Shown here: positions 25,473 to 34,473 of the stretch, piece after piece | Layout of the letters: each line of letters begins with the position of its first letter | Numbering within the stretch: position 1 is the stretch's first letter | Notes under the pieces: generated by a model | The model's input: only the letters and a program-made list of their open reading frames with translations | What the model was told of the DNA's origin: nothing | The model's database searches: none | Position numbers and translations under genes: made by a program | Source of the DNA: an uncultured Eubacteriales bacterium | GTDB taxonomy: Bacteria > Bacillota > Clostridia > Oscillospirales > Oscillospiraceae | Direction: 5' to 3' | Length of the DNA: 64,000 nt | Assembly: GCA_949296115.1 (NCBI GenBank) | Contig: CASFNR010000016.1 | Span: 1-64,000, forward strand

Positions 25473-26256
25473 GGTTCAAAATCTGAATTTCTCCTACGGT
25501 CCCCGTCAAATTCTCTTTGACATCAGCTTTTCCGTGGGAAAAGGGGAATTTCTCTCCATTCTTGGCCCTAACGGAGTGGGAAAGAGCACCCTGTTTCGCT
25601 GCGTGCTGGGGCTGCTCTCCGGCTACACCGGCACCGTGCTGGTGGACGGCGAGAACACCCGGCGCTTCACCGTCCGGGATGCCGCCCGTCACATCGCCTA
25701 CATCCCCCAATCCAGCCGTCCGGTATTCAACTTCAGCGTTTTCGACATCGTCCTCATGGGGCGCACCAGCACCCTGTCCCCGTTCCGCACCCCCGGCAGG
25801 CAGGATAACGAGCGCTGCGCCTGGGCCCTGGACAAGGTAGGCATCTCCCATCTGGCTCAGCGGTGCTACCATCGGCTCTCCGGCGGGGAGCAGCAGCTGG
25901 TGCTCATCGCCCGGGCGCTGGCCCAGGACGCCCCCATTCTGATGCTGGACGAGCCCACCGCCAATCTGGACTTCGGCAATCAGCTGCTGGTGCTGGAGCA
26001 GGCCCGGAGCCTGGCCCAGGAGGGCTATACCGTCATCCAGACCACCCACCACCCGGAGCAGAGCTACCTGTTCTCCGACCGGATTCTGGCCATTCAGCAT
26101 GGCCGGGTGCTGACGGAGGGCACTCCCGCACAGGTCCTGACGGAGGAAACCATGCGGGCGCTGTACGGGGTGGACGTATCGGTTGTCAGCCTGTATCAGG
26201 ATCAGGCTCGCATCTGCATCCCCAAAAAAATCACAAATCAGGAGGTAACATCATGA
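25462..26256 (+). CDS. ABC importer ATP-binding protein (FepC/BtuD type)
   Basis: The 264-residue ATPase has Walker A GPNGVGKST (about residues 34-42), the signature LSGGEQQLVLIARAL, Walker B ILMLDEPTANLDFGN and a switch His in TTHHPEQ. It powers the permease encoded just upstream, overlapping it by 11 bases. The start has GGGGATC-type purine-rich sequence upstream and the stop overlaps the substrate-binding protein start. Confidence 0.94.
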   Translation: MSIEVQNLNFSYGPRQILFDISFSVGKGEFLSILGPNGVGKSTLFRCVLGLLSGYTGTVLVDGENTRRFTVRDAARHIAYIPQSSRPVFNFSVFDIVLMGRTSTLSPFRTPGRQDNERCAWALDKVGISHLAQRCYHRLSGGEQQLVLIARALAQDAPILMLDEPTANLDFGNQLLVLEQARSLAQEGYTVIQTTHHPEQSYLFSDRILAIQHGRVLTEGTPAQVLTEETMRALYGVDVSVVSLYQDQARICIPKKITNQEVTS

Positions 26257-27368
26257 AACGATCCGCCCTATGCCTGCTGCTGGTGCTGTGCCTGGTGCTG
26301 GCGGGCTGCTCCGCCGCAGCCCCCGCAGAGACCACTGCCCCGGCCCAGACGGAGACAGCAGCCGTCACCACCGCCCCGGCGGAAACCGGCGCCGCCACCC
26401 GGGAGTTCACCGACTCCACCGGCAGAACCGTCACCATCCCGGCGACCATTACGAAAATCGCCATCTCCGGCCCTCTGAGCCAGGTATACATGATTCCCCT
26501 GGCGGGGGATATGCTGGTGGGTGTTTGCAGCGCCTACGCAGAAAATGAGGCTCTGTATCTGCCAGACTATCTCACGTCCCTGACAGAAATCGGCCAGCTC
26601 TACGGCGGCAAGGGGGAAATGGACCTGGAAGCCCTGCTGGCCGTGGCTCCGGACGTGGTTATCGACGTGGGCGACGCCAAGGACACGGTGAAGGAGGACA
26701 TGGATTCCCTCACCCAGCAGACCGGCATCCCCTTTGTCCACATTGACGCCACCGTAGAGAGCGCCCCCGAAGCCTACCGGCAGCTGGGCGTGCTCCTGGG
26801 CAGGGAGGAGAAGGCCGAGGAGCTGGCGGTGTGGTGTGAAACCACCTACGACGGCATGGTGGAGATGATGGAGCGGGTGGACGCCGACGGCGCCCGGAAA
26901 ACCATGCTCTACTGCCTGGGCGACAAGGGTGTGAACGTCATCGCCGAGGGCTCCTTCCATGCGGAAACCGTGAATCTCATGAGCCAGAACCTGGCGGTGC
27001 TGGAGGACGTGGTCTCCAACGGTCTGGGCAATGAGGTGGACCTGGAGCAGATTCTGGCCTGGAATCCGGAGGTCATCGTCTTTGCCCCGGACAGCTGCTA
27101 CGAAGAGGTAGGCAACGATCCCCAGTGGCAGGGCGTGAACGCCGTCGCCTCCGGGAACTACTACAAGACCCCCTACGGCCCCTACGGCTGGCTGTCCAGC
27201 CCTCCCTCGGTGCAGCGGTATCTGGGTATGCTTTGGCTAGGCGCCCTGCTGTATCCGGACTACATCGACTATGACCTCCAGGAAGAGGTTACCACCTACT
27301 ACAAGCTGTTCTACGACTGCGACCTCACCGACGAAATGTACCAGACGCTGATGGAGGACGCCCTGTAA
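26253..27368 (+). CDS. ABC importer substrate-binding lipoprotein
   Basis: The 371-residue protein begins with a lipoprotein signal (LVLAGC, C17 or nearby) and a Thr/Ala-rich tether. It continues as a periplasmic-binding fold of the FepB/BtuF cluster A type, with REFTDSTGRTVTIPATITKIAI, LEALLAVAPDVVIDVG and WNPEVIVFAP. GGAGGT precedes the ATG that overlaps the ATPase stop. It would capture the metal oxyanion or chelate for the permease. The unusually acidic C-terminal part (YIDYDLQEEV...) resembles binding proteins annotated for iron or molybdate. Confidence 0.92.
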   Translation: MKRSALCLLLVLCLVLAGCSAAAPAETTAPAQTETAAVTTAPAETGAATREFTDSTGRTVTIPATITKIAISGPLSQVYMIPLAGDMLVGVCSAYAENEALYLPDYLTSLTEIGQLYGGKGEMDLEALLAVAPDVVIDVGDAKDTVKEDMDSLTQQTGIPFVHIDATVESAPEAYRQLGVLLGREEKAEELAVWCETTYDGMVEMMERVDADGARKTMLYCLGDKGVNVIAEGSFHAETVNLMSQNLAVLEDVVSNGLGNEVDLEQILAWNPEVIVFAPDSCYEEVGNDPQWQGVNAVASGNYYKTPYGPYGWLSSPPSVQRYLGMLWLGALLYPDYIDYDLQEEVTTYYKLFYDCDLTDEMYQTLMEDAL

Positions 27369-27375
27369 CGTAAAA

Positions 27376-27418
27376 AATTCCGCCCTGGGATTTCCACACA
27401 TCCCAGGGCGGATTCTCT
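27376..27418. terminator. Bidirectional terminator
   Basis: CCGCCCTGGGAT (27380-27391) pairs perfectly with 27400-27411, flanked by AAAAAATT on the left and ATTCTCTTTT on the right. It ends the metal-importer operon and the converging permease gene. Confidence 0.88.
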
Positions 27419-27419
27419 T

Positions 27420-28532
27420 TTACAGCAAAGCCATGGAGAGCGCCAGCAGCACAGCCAGACCCAGAACATTTTCCAGGGTGAAAACCCCCAGATACTTCAC
27501 CGCATTGGCCCCCGGCCAGCGCAGGTACAGCTTCAGGGTAATCAGGCTGGCAAGAGAAGCGATGGGAGTTCCCAGGCCGCCCACGTTCACCCCCAGCAGC
27601 AGGGGCTTCCACTGCTCGGTAAAGGCGGACAGGAGCACCGCCGCAGGCACATTGCTGATAATCTGGCTGGCGGCGGCGGAGGTCAGCAGGGTGCTTCTCT
27701 CCAGCAGGCCCTGCAGGCAGGTCCGCACCGCCTCCACCCGGCCCAGGTTGCCGGAAACCACAAAAAAGCACACAAAGGTGGCAAGCAGGGAGACATCCAG
27801 CTCCCCCAGAAGCTTCCGGTCCATCCAGGTCATGGCAATCAGCACCAGGGCGGTGGTAATCCAGTAGGGCACAATCCGGAACACCGTCAGCAGGCACAGC
27901 AGGAACAGCCCCAGGTAGGCCCCCAGCTTCCGGGGGCTGTGGATTTTCTCTTCCTTCAGCTCCAGTTCCGGCAGCTTTTTCGGCAGCACCGGCACCGCAG
28001 CGGCAGCCAGGACCACCAGACTCACCGCCGTCAGGGGCAGAATGGCAGAGAAGAATTCTCCCGCCTGGAGCCGGTAGTTGGCATACAGGAACAAGTTTTG
28101 GGGATTGCCCACCGGGGTGGCCATGCTGCCCAGGTTGGCGCCGATGGTCTGCAGCACCAGAATGGGAATTACAGCGGAAGCCGCCCCCAGCTGCCCCAGC
28201 AGGGCCAGGGTAAAGGGCACAAACACCAGCAGCGCCACGTCATTGGTCACCAGCATGGAGCAGAAGAAGGGCAGCAGCACCAGCGTCACGGACAGGGCCC
28301 GCCCGTTGGGCAGCCGGCGCAGCAGCTGGTAGGTCAGCCAGCGGAACAGTCCCGCCTCTTTCACTCCGGCTACCACCGCCATCAGGCTCAGCAGCAGGCA
28401 CAGCACCCGCAAATCAATGTAGCCCCAGTAAGCTCCATCCGGCGGAACCAGCAGCATGGTAGCCAAGGCGCAGATCCCTGCCACACACAGCACCGTCTCC
28501 TGCCGGAAAAAATTCCGTATCCGTTCTCCCAT
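27420..28532 (-). CDS. ArsB/NhaD/SLC13-like ion permease
   Basis: The protein of about 370 residues has ten or more hydrophobic helices. GSMATPVGNPQNLFLYANY near residue 145 and the second-half VNVGGLGTPIASLASLI are the repeated clamshell motifs of the ion transporter superfamily (ArsB, NhaD, DASS). It could export arsenite, exchange Na+/H+, or carry a dicarboxylate. No arsR or arsA is nearby, so arsenic is not favoured. I chose ATG 28532, with GGGGG upstream, but ATG 28574 is possible. Confidence 0.78.
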   Translation of the reverse strand: MGERIRNFFRQETVLCVAGICALATMLLVPPDGAYWGYIDLRVLCLLLSLMAVVAGVKEAGLFRWLTYQLLRRLPNGRALSVTLVLLPFFCSMLVTNDVALLVFVPFTLALLGQLGAASAVIPILVLQTIGANLGSMATPVGNPQNLFLYANYRLQAGEFFSAILPLTAVSLVVLAAAAVPVLPKKLPELELKEEKIHSPRKLGAYLGLFLLCLLTVFRIVPYWITTALVLIAMTWMDRKLLGELDVSLLATFVCFFVVSGNLGRVEAVRTCLQGLLERSTLLTSAAASQIISNVPAAVLLSAFTEQWKPLLLGVNVGGLGTPIASLASLITLKLYLRWPGANAVKYLGVFTLENVLGLAVLLALSMALL

Positions 28533-28659
28533 ACCAAAATACCCCCAAAGCCTTCCAAAATTCGCCCTAACCATAGCACATTCCCGGCCCTTTTTCAATG
28601 GGAACGTTGGCCGAACATTCTCATAGGGGAAGCACGGGAATTGTGAAACCTTTCGCCCC

Positions 28660-28688
28660 TTGACATCCCGCCCGGCAGAGCGCATAAT
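28660..28688 (+). promoter_or_regulatory. Promoter of the first MATE gene
   Basis: TTGACA (28660-28665) and CATAAT (28683-28688) are separated by 17 bp, 36 bp before the MATE start. Confidence 0.75.
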
Positions 28689-28723
28689 ATAGCTGTTTGA
28701 ATCAGACAGAAAGGTGGGATACC

Positions 28724-30088
28724 ATGTATCCAAATCGCGCTTCCCTGGTGGAGGGCTCCATCTGGCAGTCCATGCTGCTGTTCGCCCTGCCGGTATTCCT
28801 GGGGAACGTGTTCCAGCAGTTCTACAACGCCTTCGACTCCTGGGTGGTGGGCAAGTTCATCGGCGATACCGCCCTGGCTGCCGTCAGTTCTTCCGGCAGC
28901 CTGATTTTTATGATGGTGGGCTTCTTCAACGGCGTGGCCATGGGTGCGGGCGTCATCATTGCCCGGTTTTTCGGCGCCCGGGACTATACCGGGCTGAAAC
29001 AGGCCATCCACACGGACATCGCCCTGGGTCTGGCCTCCGGCGCGGTGCTCACTGTGGCGGGCGTGGCCCTCACTCCCACCATTCTGCGGTGGATGGGCAC
29101 CCCGGAGGAGGTGCTGCCCCAGTCCATCAGCTATTTCCGCTACTACTCCTGGGGCATCCTGTTCACGGTGATGTACAACATTTTCGTGGGCATTCTCCAC
29201 GCCGTGGGCGACAGCCGCCATCCTCTGTATTACCTGATTTTCTCCACCTTTGTCAACGTGGTGCTGGACCTGCTGTTCGTGGCGGTGTTCCATTGGGGTG
29301 TGGGCTCTGCAGCAGTTGCCACCACCATCTCCCAGGGCGTCAGCGCCTTGATGTGCTTTGTCTATCTGGTGCGGGCCAAGGATATGCCCTATCAGCTCCA
29401 GTGGCGGGAAATCCGGTTCCACAGCAAGAGTCTGCGGGAAATCATCCGCTTCGGCCTTCCCTCCGGCGTGCAGAATTCCGTAATTGCCCTGGCCAATGTG
29501 GTGGTGCAGAGCAACATCAACGCCTTCGGCGCAGCGGCCATGGCGGGCTGCGGCGCCTACTCCAAGCTGGAGGGCTTCGCCTTCCTGCCCATCACCTGCT
29601 TTGCCCAGGCTCTGAGCACCTTCGTGGGGCAGAATCTGGGAGCTCATCGCTATGACCGGGTGAAGAGCGGGGTGCGCTTCGGCATTCTCTGCTCGGTTAT
29701 CATGGCGGAACTCATCGGCGTGGGCGCCTACCTGCTGGCGCCCCAGCTGATTGCCCTGTTCAACGATGCCCCGGAGGTGGTGTCCTACGGCAGCCACCAT
29801 ATGCGCATCATCTGCCTGTTTTACTGCCTGCTGGCCTTCTCCCACTGCATCGCCGGCATTCTCCGGGGTGCAGGAAAAACCACAGTGCCCATGCTCACCA
29901 TGCTGGTGTGCTGGTGCCTGATCCGGGTGAGCTACATCACCGTGGCCGTATCCCACTATCCTCAGCTGGAGACGGTCTCCCGGGCCTATCCCATCACCTG
30001 GAGCTGCAGCAGCCTGGTTTTCCTGATCTACTTCCTGAAGGCCGACTGGATTCACAATTTCGACCGGATGGCCGCAAGAGGGGCATAA
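28724..30088 (+). CDS. MATE-family efflux transporter
   Basis: The 454-residue protein has twelve predicted helices in two repeats and starts with EGSIWQSMLLFALPVFLGNVFQQFYNAFDSWVVG, which is characteristic of the DinF/NorM-like MATE group common in Clostridia. The internal GLPSGVQNSVIALANVVVQSNINAFG is the second repeat. MATE proteins export cationic drugs or metabolites using Na+ or H+ gradients. The ATG at 28724 has AAAGGTGGG upstream. It is a single-gene unit with its own promoter and terminator. Confidence 0.93.
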   Translation: MYPNRASLVEGSIWQSMLLFALPVFLGNVFQQFYNAFDSWVVGKFIGDTALAAVSSSGSLIFMMVGFFNGVAMGAGVIIARFFGARDYTGLKQAIHTDIALGLASGAVLTVAGVALTPTILRWMGTPEEVLPQSISYFRYYSWGILFTVMYNIFVGILHAVGDSRHPLYYLIFSTFVNVVLDLLFVAVFHWGVGSAAVATTISQGVSALMCFVYLVRAKDMPYQLQWREIRFHSKSLREIIRFGLPSGVQNSVIALANVVVQSNINAFGAAAMAGCGAYSKLEGFAFLPITCFAQALSTFVGQNLGAHRYDRVKSGVRFGILCSVIMAELIGVGAYLLAPQLIALFNDAPEVVSYGSHHMRIICLFYCLLAFSHCIAGILRGAGKTTVPMLTMLVCWCLIRVSYITVAVSHYPQLETVSRAYPITWSCSSLVFLIYFLKADWIHNFDRMAARGA

Positions 30089-30101
30089 ACCTCTATGATA
30101 A

Positions 30102-30145
30102 GAAAAGCAGACGCTCATCTTGTTAAGCGTCTGCTTTTCCTTTTC
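30102..30145. terminator. Bidirectional terminator
   Basis: GAAAAGCAGACGCT (30102-30115) pairs with AGCGTCTGCTTTTC (30126-30139), with U-rich tails in both directions. It separates the MATE gene from the converging ECF component. Confidence 0.88.
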
Positions 30146-30158
30146 ACGTTTCCGGCGA

Positions 30159-30722
30159 TTATTCCAGGGTCAAATGGTTCCGTTCCAACGCCTTATGGAT
30201 GGCTATTGCCAGGATGGGGGCAAAAACGATTGCCACCACCGCATTGAAAACCGTTGCGGGAACCTTTCCCAATACCGTCAGCCACGCAGCTGCCTCCGTC
30301 AGTCCTTGCTTGAATATTCCATCATAATAGTATCCTTTTGCCAGATACAGCACGGCATACAGCACCGCTCCTGCGGCGGACGCCAGAATCGCCTTGGGGT
30401 AAGTCAGCTTCTTATGTCCGCTCCACAGCACCAGACCCGCCGCAACACCATACAATCCCTTGGTCACAAAGGTAATCCAACAAACTTCTATGAAAGCTGG
30501 ATTGGTCATGTCGTAAATGGCGGAACCCAGCCCCGCCGCCAGCCCCCCCAGCCAGGGTCCCAGCAGAATGCCGGACAGGGCGCACATGATATTGCCCAGA
30601 TGGAAGGACGTGGTGGACCCAATCTGCAGCGGCAGGGTGATCCGCAGGGCGGAGCCAATCACCGTCAGAGCCGCCATCAAAGCAGCCGTTACCAGCTTCC
30701 GCGTAGAAATCTGCTGTTTCAT
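30159..30722 (-). CDS. ECF transporter S component (vitamin uptake)
   Basis: The 187-residue membrane protein has five to six helices with ALMAALTVIGSALRITLPLQIG at the start and FHLGNIMCALSGILLGPWLGGLAAGLGSAIYD, typical of substrate-binding S components of energy-coupling factor importers. These share a common EcfAAT module encoded elsewhere. The vitamin cannot be decided from the sequence. No riboswitch is evident in the short leader. A TATAAT-like -10 for this gene lies on the minus strand at 30753-30758. Confidence 0.85.
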   Translation of the reverse strand: MKQQISTRKLVTAALMAALTVIGSALRITLPLQIGSTTSFHLGNIMCALSGILLGPWLGGLAAGLGSAIYDMTNPAFIEVCWITFVTKGLYGVAAGLVLWSGHKKLTYPKAILASAAGAVLYAVLYLAKGYYYDGIFKQGLTEAAAWLTVLGKVPATVFNAVVAIVFAPILAIAIHKALERNHLTLE

Positions 30723-30874
30723 TTCTCTTGCCTCCCGGTTCTGTTTGATGCCATTATACGCAATTCTGGCAATAAATAAAGTGCCAATTCTTCTCTATGA
30801 AATAAGGCCAGTTTTGCCGAGGGTAAGAAAACATTCTGTATTTATCGAATTAAACTGAAAATCCACAAAAGGAC

Positions 30875-30903
30875 TGTACAGAATTTAGAAACTATGCTAT
30901 AGT
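30875..30903 (+). promoter_or_regulatory. Promoter of nagB
   Basis: TGTACA (30875-30880) and TATAGT (30898-30903) are 17 bp apart, 50 bp before nagB. The -35 overlaps a CTGTACAG palindrome. Confidence 0.6.
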
Positions 30904-30953
30904 TAAAACAGGTAAAAACATACGCCACATGGATTTGAAAGGGGTAACCAACC

Positions 30954-31691
30954 ATGAGATTGATTCGCGCCAAGGATTATCAGGATGTCAGCCGGAAGGC
31001 CGCCAACATCATTGCCGCTCAGATTTACCTGAAGCCCGACTGTGTTCTCGGCCTGGCCACTGGCAGCAGCCCGGTGGGCACCTACAAGGAGCTGATTGCC
31101 AAGTATGAGGCCGGCGACCTGGACTTCTCTCAGGTCAAGACCGTCAACCTGGATGAGTACGTTGGTCTGACCAAGGATCATGACCAGAGCTACGCCTACT
31201 TTATGCGCACCAACCTGTTCGACCATGTGAATATCGACCAGGCCAACTGCAACATTCCCAACGGCATGAACCCGGACGCCGCCGGCGAGTGCGCCCGGTA
31301 CGACGCTGTTATCGACGCCTTTGGCGGTGCCGATCTGCAGCTGCTGGGCCTTGGCCCCAATGGTCACATCGGCTTCAATGAGCCTGCCGACGCTTTTGTC
31401 AAGGGCACCAACAAGGTTGCTTTGACCAAGTCCACCATCGACGCCAACGCCCGGTTCTTCGCCTCCCGGGACGACGTGCCCACCCACGCCTACACCATGG
31501 GCATCGGCTCCATCATGAAGGCCAAGCGGGTTCTGCTGGTTGTCAACGGTGAGAACAAGGCCCAGGCGGTGAAGGACTGCTTCTTCGGGCCCATCCGTCC
31601 CCAGGCTCCCGGCTCCATCCTCCAGCTGCACCCGGACTTTACGCTGGTGGCCGACGAGGCTGCCCTGTCCCTGGTCAAGGACCTGCTGTAA
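30954..31691 (+). CDS. nagB: Glucosamine-6-phosphate deaminase
   Basis: The 245-residue enzyme converts glucosamine-6-phosphate to fructose-6-phosphate and ammonia. Typical motifs are LGLATGSSPVGTYKELI, VNLDEYVGL and LLGLGPNGHIGFNEP. The length is normal. No nagA or transporter is adjacent, so it acts here as a stand-alone gene with its own promoter and terminator, possibly regulated by amino-sugar supply. AAAGGGGT precedes the start. Confidence 0.96.
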   Translation: MRLIRAKDYQDVSRKAANIIAAQIYLKPDCVLGLATGSSPVGTYKELIAKYEAGDLDFSQVKTVNLDEYVGLTKDHDQSYAYFMRTNLFDHVNIDQANCNIPNGMNPDAAGECARYDAVIDAFGGADLQLLGLGPNGHIGFNEPADAFVKGTNKVALTKSTIDANARFFASRDDVPTHAYTMGIGSIMKAKRVLLVVNGENKAQAVKDCFFGPIRPQAPGSILQLHPDFTLVADEAALSLVKDLL

Positions 31692-31707
31692 ATTTTCCAT
31701 AAAATCT

Positions 31708-31742
31708 GCCGGTGCGGATACTCCGCACCGGCTTCTTTTTTC
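31708..31742 (+). terminator. Terminator of nagB
   Basis: GCCGGTGCGGA (31708-31718) and TCCGCACCGGC (31722-31732) form an 11-bp stem with a three-base loop, followed by TTCTTTTTT. Confidence 0.9.
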
Positions 31743-31751
31743 CCTGCAAAC

Positions 31752-31775
31752 CCCCCGGACCAAGTGGTCCGGGGG
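31752..31775 (-). terminator. Terminator of galE
   Basis: CCCCCGGACCA and TGGTCCGGGGG form an 11-bp stem with a two-base loop, 16 bp past the galE stop. The minus-strand tail (GTTTGC) is short. Confidence 0.65.
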
Positions 31776-31790
31776 CTGCATTGTTTCGGA

Positions 31791-32807
31791 TTATTCGCCG
31801 TAACCCATGGGGTTCTGGGACTGCCATCTCCAGGAATCCCGGCACATATCCACCAGGTTCTTCTCGGCCTTCCAGCCCAGGACCTGGGCGCTCTTGGCGG
31901 GGTCGGCGTAGCAGGTAGCCAGATCGCCGGGGCGGCGGGCCACGATCTCATAGGGAACCTTCACGCCATTGGCTTCCTCAAAGGCGTGAACCATATCCAG
32001 CACGCTGTAGCCGGTACCGGTACCCAGGTTGAACACCTCGCAGCCCTGATTGCCAGTGACATACTTCACCGCCGCCACATGGCCCTTGGCCAGGTCCACC
32101 ACATGGATGTAGTCCCGGACGCCGGTGCCGTCGTGGGTGTCGTAGTCGTTGCCGAATACGCTCAGGTGATCCCGGCGGCCGATGGCCACCTGGGTGATGT
32201 AGGGCATCAGGTTGTTGGGAATGCCCCGGGGGTCCTCACCGATGCGGCCGCTCTCGTGGGCGCCGATGGGGTTGAAGTAGCGCAGCAGCACCACGCTCCA
32301 GTCCTTGTCGGCGGTGCACATGCCGCTGAGAATCTGCTCGGTCATGTACTTGGTCCAGCCATAGGGGTTGGTGCAGTTGCCGGTGCGGCTGGACTCCCGC
32401 AGAGGCATCTCATTGTCCCCGGAGTAGACCGTGGCGGAGGAGGAGAAGATGATCCGCTTGACGCCAACCTCACCCATGACCTTGGTCAGCACCAGGGTGG
32501 AGTTCAGGTTGTTGTCATAATAGCGCCAGGGCTGGGCAACAGACTCGCCCACAGCCTTCAGGCCGGCGAAGTGGATCACAGCGGAAATTTCATTCTCCGC
32601 AAAAATCTTCCGCAGCAGGGCCTCGTCCCGGACATCGCCCTCATAGAACTTGAGTTTCTTTCCGGTGAGCTCCTCCACCCGCTCCAGGCTCTTGGGGTTG
32701 GAGTTGCACAGATTGTCCACCACAATGGCGCCGTATCCGGCATTCAGAAGCTCCACACAGGTATGGGAACCGATATAACCGGCACCGCCGGTGACCAGAA
32801 TGTTCAT
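31791..32807 (-). CDS. galE: UDP-glucose 4-epimerase
   Basis: The 338-residue short-chain dehydrogenase-type enzyme interconverts UDP-glucose and UDP-galactose. It begins NILVTGGAGYIGSHT (NAD-binding GxxGxxG), with SSSATVYG-like SSSATVYSGD and the catalytic YGWTK (Tyr-x3-Lys) around residue 150. GAGGAGG lies before ATG 32807, which also gives the standard start. An in-frame extension to 32879 is rejected because it crosses the -10 element. It likely supplies sugar nucleotides for envelope polysaccharides. Confidence 0.96.
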   Translation of the reverse strand: MNILVTGGAGYIGSHTCVELLNAGYGAIVVDNLCNSNPKSLERVEELTGKKLKFYEGDVRDEALLRKIFAENEISAVIHFAGLKAVGESVAQPWRYYDNNLNSTLVLTKVMGEVGVKRIIFSSSATVYSGDNEMPLRESSRTGNCTNPYGWTKYMTEQILSGMCTADKDWSVVLLRYFNPIGAHESGRIGEDPRGIPNNLMPYITQVAIGRRDHLSVFGNDYDTHDGTGVRDYIHVVDLAKGHVAAVKYVTGNQGCEVFNLGTGTGYSVLDMVHAFEEANGVKVPYEIVARRPGDLATCYADPAKSAQVLGWKAEKNLVDMCRDSWRWQSQNPMGYGE

Positions 32808-32843
32808 GGGGGATTCCTCCTCGATAAAATTTTTTCTACTGGA

Positions 32844-32872
32844 ATTATACCATAGCCCCCACGGGGATGCAA
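32844..32872 (-). promoter_or_regulatory. Promoter of galE
   Basis: On the minus strand TTGCAT (32867-32872) and TATAAT (32844-32849) are 17 bp apart. Confidence 0.7.
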
Positions 32873-33008
32873 GGGTCAAGCCGGGAATTGTAGTGCATTT
32901 TCTCCTTTGCTTTTATCCATTTCACGGTAAATATTCCTTGGTAAGAATACCCATTTCTTACTCCCTCCCAGCCCAATATTTTGGCATGACTCCAGCGCCG
33001 GCGGCGGG

Positions 33009-33036
33009 TTGCTTTTTCGGAAAATGGTACTATAAT
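33009..33036 (+). promoter_or_regulatory. Promoter of the second MATE gene
   Basis: TTGCTT (33009-33014) and TATAAT (33031-33036) are 16 bp apart. Because an in-frame ATG overlaps this -10 element, the true start of the gene must lie downstream, at GTG 33077. A GTAAGAA/TTCTTAC inverted repeat lies about 50 bp upstream (near 32941-32961) and could be an operator. Confidence 0.65.
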
Positions 33037-33076
33037 GGGCTGTGTTTCGATTCTATCATTGAGGAAGGTGCATTTT

Positions 33077-34429
33077 GTGACGAAAACCAACGAGCGGATG
33101 CTCCGGGGCCCCCTTTTTAGCAGCATTGTGGTATATACCATTCCCATCATCCTGACCAGTCTGCTGCAGCTGCTGTTCAATGCGGCGGATCTGGTGGTGG
33201 TGGGCCGGTTCTGCGGCAGCATTTCCGTGGCCGCCGTGGGCGCCACCGGCTCCCTGACCAACCTGATGGTCAATTTCTTCATCGGTCTGTCTGTGGGCGC
33301 CGGCGTGTCTGTGGCCCATGGCCTGGGCGGCCACGAGGATACCGTGGTACACCACACCGTCCATACCGCCATTCCCACCGCTCTGGTCAGCGGCATCATT
33401 CTGACCATCATGGGGATTTCCCTGTGCGATACTTTCCTGGAGATGATGGGAACGCCGGAAAATGTGCTGCCCCTGTCTGCGGTGTACATGAAGATTTATT
33501 TCGTAGGCATCACCTTCACCATGATCTATAACTTCAGCGCCGCCATTCTCCGGGCAGCGGGAGACACCAAAAGCCCTCTGGTTTTTCTTTCCCTGGCCGG
33601 CATTGTCAACGTGGTGCTGAATGTGGTTTTTGTCCGGTTCTTCCAGATGAATGTGGCAGGCGTAGCCCTGGCCACCACCATCTCCCAGGGCATCTCCGCG
33701 GTGCTGGTGGTCCGGGCGCTGATGAAGCGCACCGACGCCTGCAGGCTGATCCTCTCCCAGATCCGTTTCTACAAACCCCAGCTGGTTAAAATTCTGCGGA
33801 TTGGCCTGCCCGCCGGGATTCAAAGCTCCCTGTTCTCCATCTCCAATGTGCTGATTCAGTCCTCCGTCAACTCCTTCGGCGACGTCTTTATGTCCGGCAA
33901 TGCCGCCGCCAGCAATCTGGAGGGCTTCGTGTACGTCTCTTTGAACGCATTCCACCAGACGGCGGTGAATTTCATCGGGCAGAACGCCGGCGCCCGGCAG
34001 TATAACCGGGTGTATAAAATCCTGTGGGTCTGCCTGGGCTGCGTCACCGCCGTGGGACTGGTATTCGGCGGATTGGTGTGGACCTTCGGCCGTCCCCTTC
34101 TGTCCATCTACATCACCGACTCCGCCCAGGCCATTGAATACGGCGCCATCCGGCTGACCTACATCTGCCTGCCCTATTTCCTGTGCGGACTGATGGACGT
34201 GACCACCGGCGCCCTGCGGGGGCTGGGCGAGTCCTTCGCCCCCATGGTTATCTCCGTGCTGGGCATCTGCGGCCTGCGGATTGTGTGGATTTACACCATT
34301 TTCCAGGTGCCCCAGTTCCACACCCCGGACTGCCTGTATCTGTCGTATCTGGTGTCCTGGATTGTTACCTTCGCCATTCAGATGGCAGTTTTCATCCGGG
34401 CCTATCGGAAACTTCTGCGGGATGCCTGA
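33077..34429 (+). CDS. MATE-family efflux transporter
   Basis: The 450-residue protein is a second MATE transporter, with MLRGPLFSSIVVYTIPIILTSLLQLLFNAADLVVVG at the N terminus and GLPAGIQSSLFSISNVLIQSSVNSFG at the start of the second repeat. It differs clearly from the MATE protein at 28724 and looks like an independent family member. The start is GTG 33077, set by GAGGAAGG with eight-base spacing and by the promoter position. The exported substrate is unknown. Confidence 0.92.
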   Translation: MTKTNERMLRGPLFSSIVVYTIPIILTSLLQLLFNAADLVVVGRFCGSISVAAVGATGSLTNLMVNFFIGLSVGAGVSVAHGLGGHEDTVVHHTVHTAIPTALVSGIILTIMGISLCDTFLEMMGTPENVLPLSAVYMKIYFVGITFTMIYNFSAAILRAAGDTKSPLVFLSLAGIVNVVLNVVFVRFFQMNVAGVALATTISQGISAVLVVRALMKRTDACRLILSQIRFYKPQLVKILRIGLPAGIQSSLFSISNVLIQSSVNSFGDVFMSGNAAASNLEGFVYVSLNAFHQTAVNFIGQNAGARQYNRVYKILWVCLGCVTAVGLVFGGLVWTFGRPLLSIYITDSAQAIEYGAIRLTYICLPYFLCGLMDVTTGALRGLGESFAPMVISVLGICGLRIVWIYTIFQVPQFHTPDCLYLSYLVSWIVTFAIQMAVFIRAYRKLLRDA

Positions 34430-34432
34430 ACC

Positions 34433-34472
34433 GCAAAGAAGGAGGGAAGCAAATGCTTCCCTCCTTCTTTGC
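34433..34472. terminator. Bidirectional terminator
   Basis: GCAAAGAAGGAGGGAAGC (34433-34450) pairs perfectly with 34455-34472 around AAAT. It lies between the second MATE gene and the end of the converging solenoid-like gene, only two bases from the latter's stop codon. Confidence 0.85.
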
Positions 34473-34473
34473 G

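Noticed and set aside
27420..28532. Arsenite efflux (arsB) call
   Set aside because: The fold is shared by ArsB, NhaD and DASS transporters. There is no arsR, arsA or arsC nearby, so the substrate cannot be named.
30723..30953. Vitamin riboswitch upstream of the ECF S component
   Set aside because: The leader between a TATAAT-like -10 and the start is too short, with no recognisable riboswitch core.
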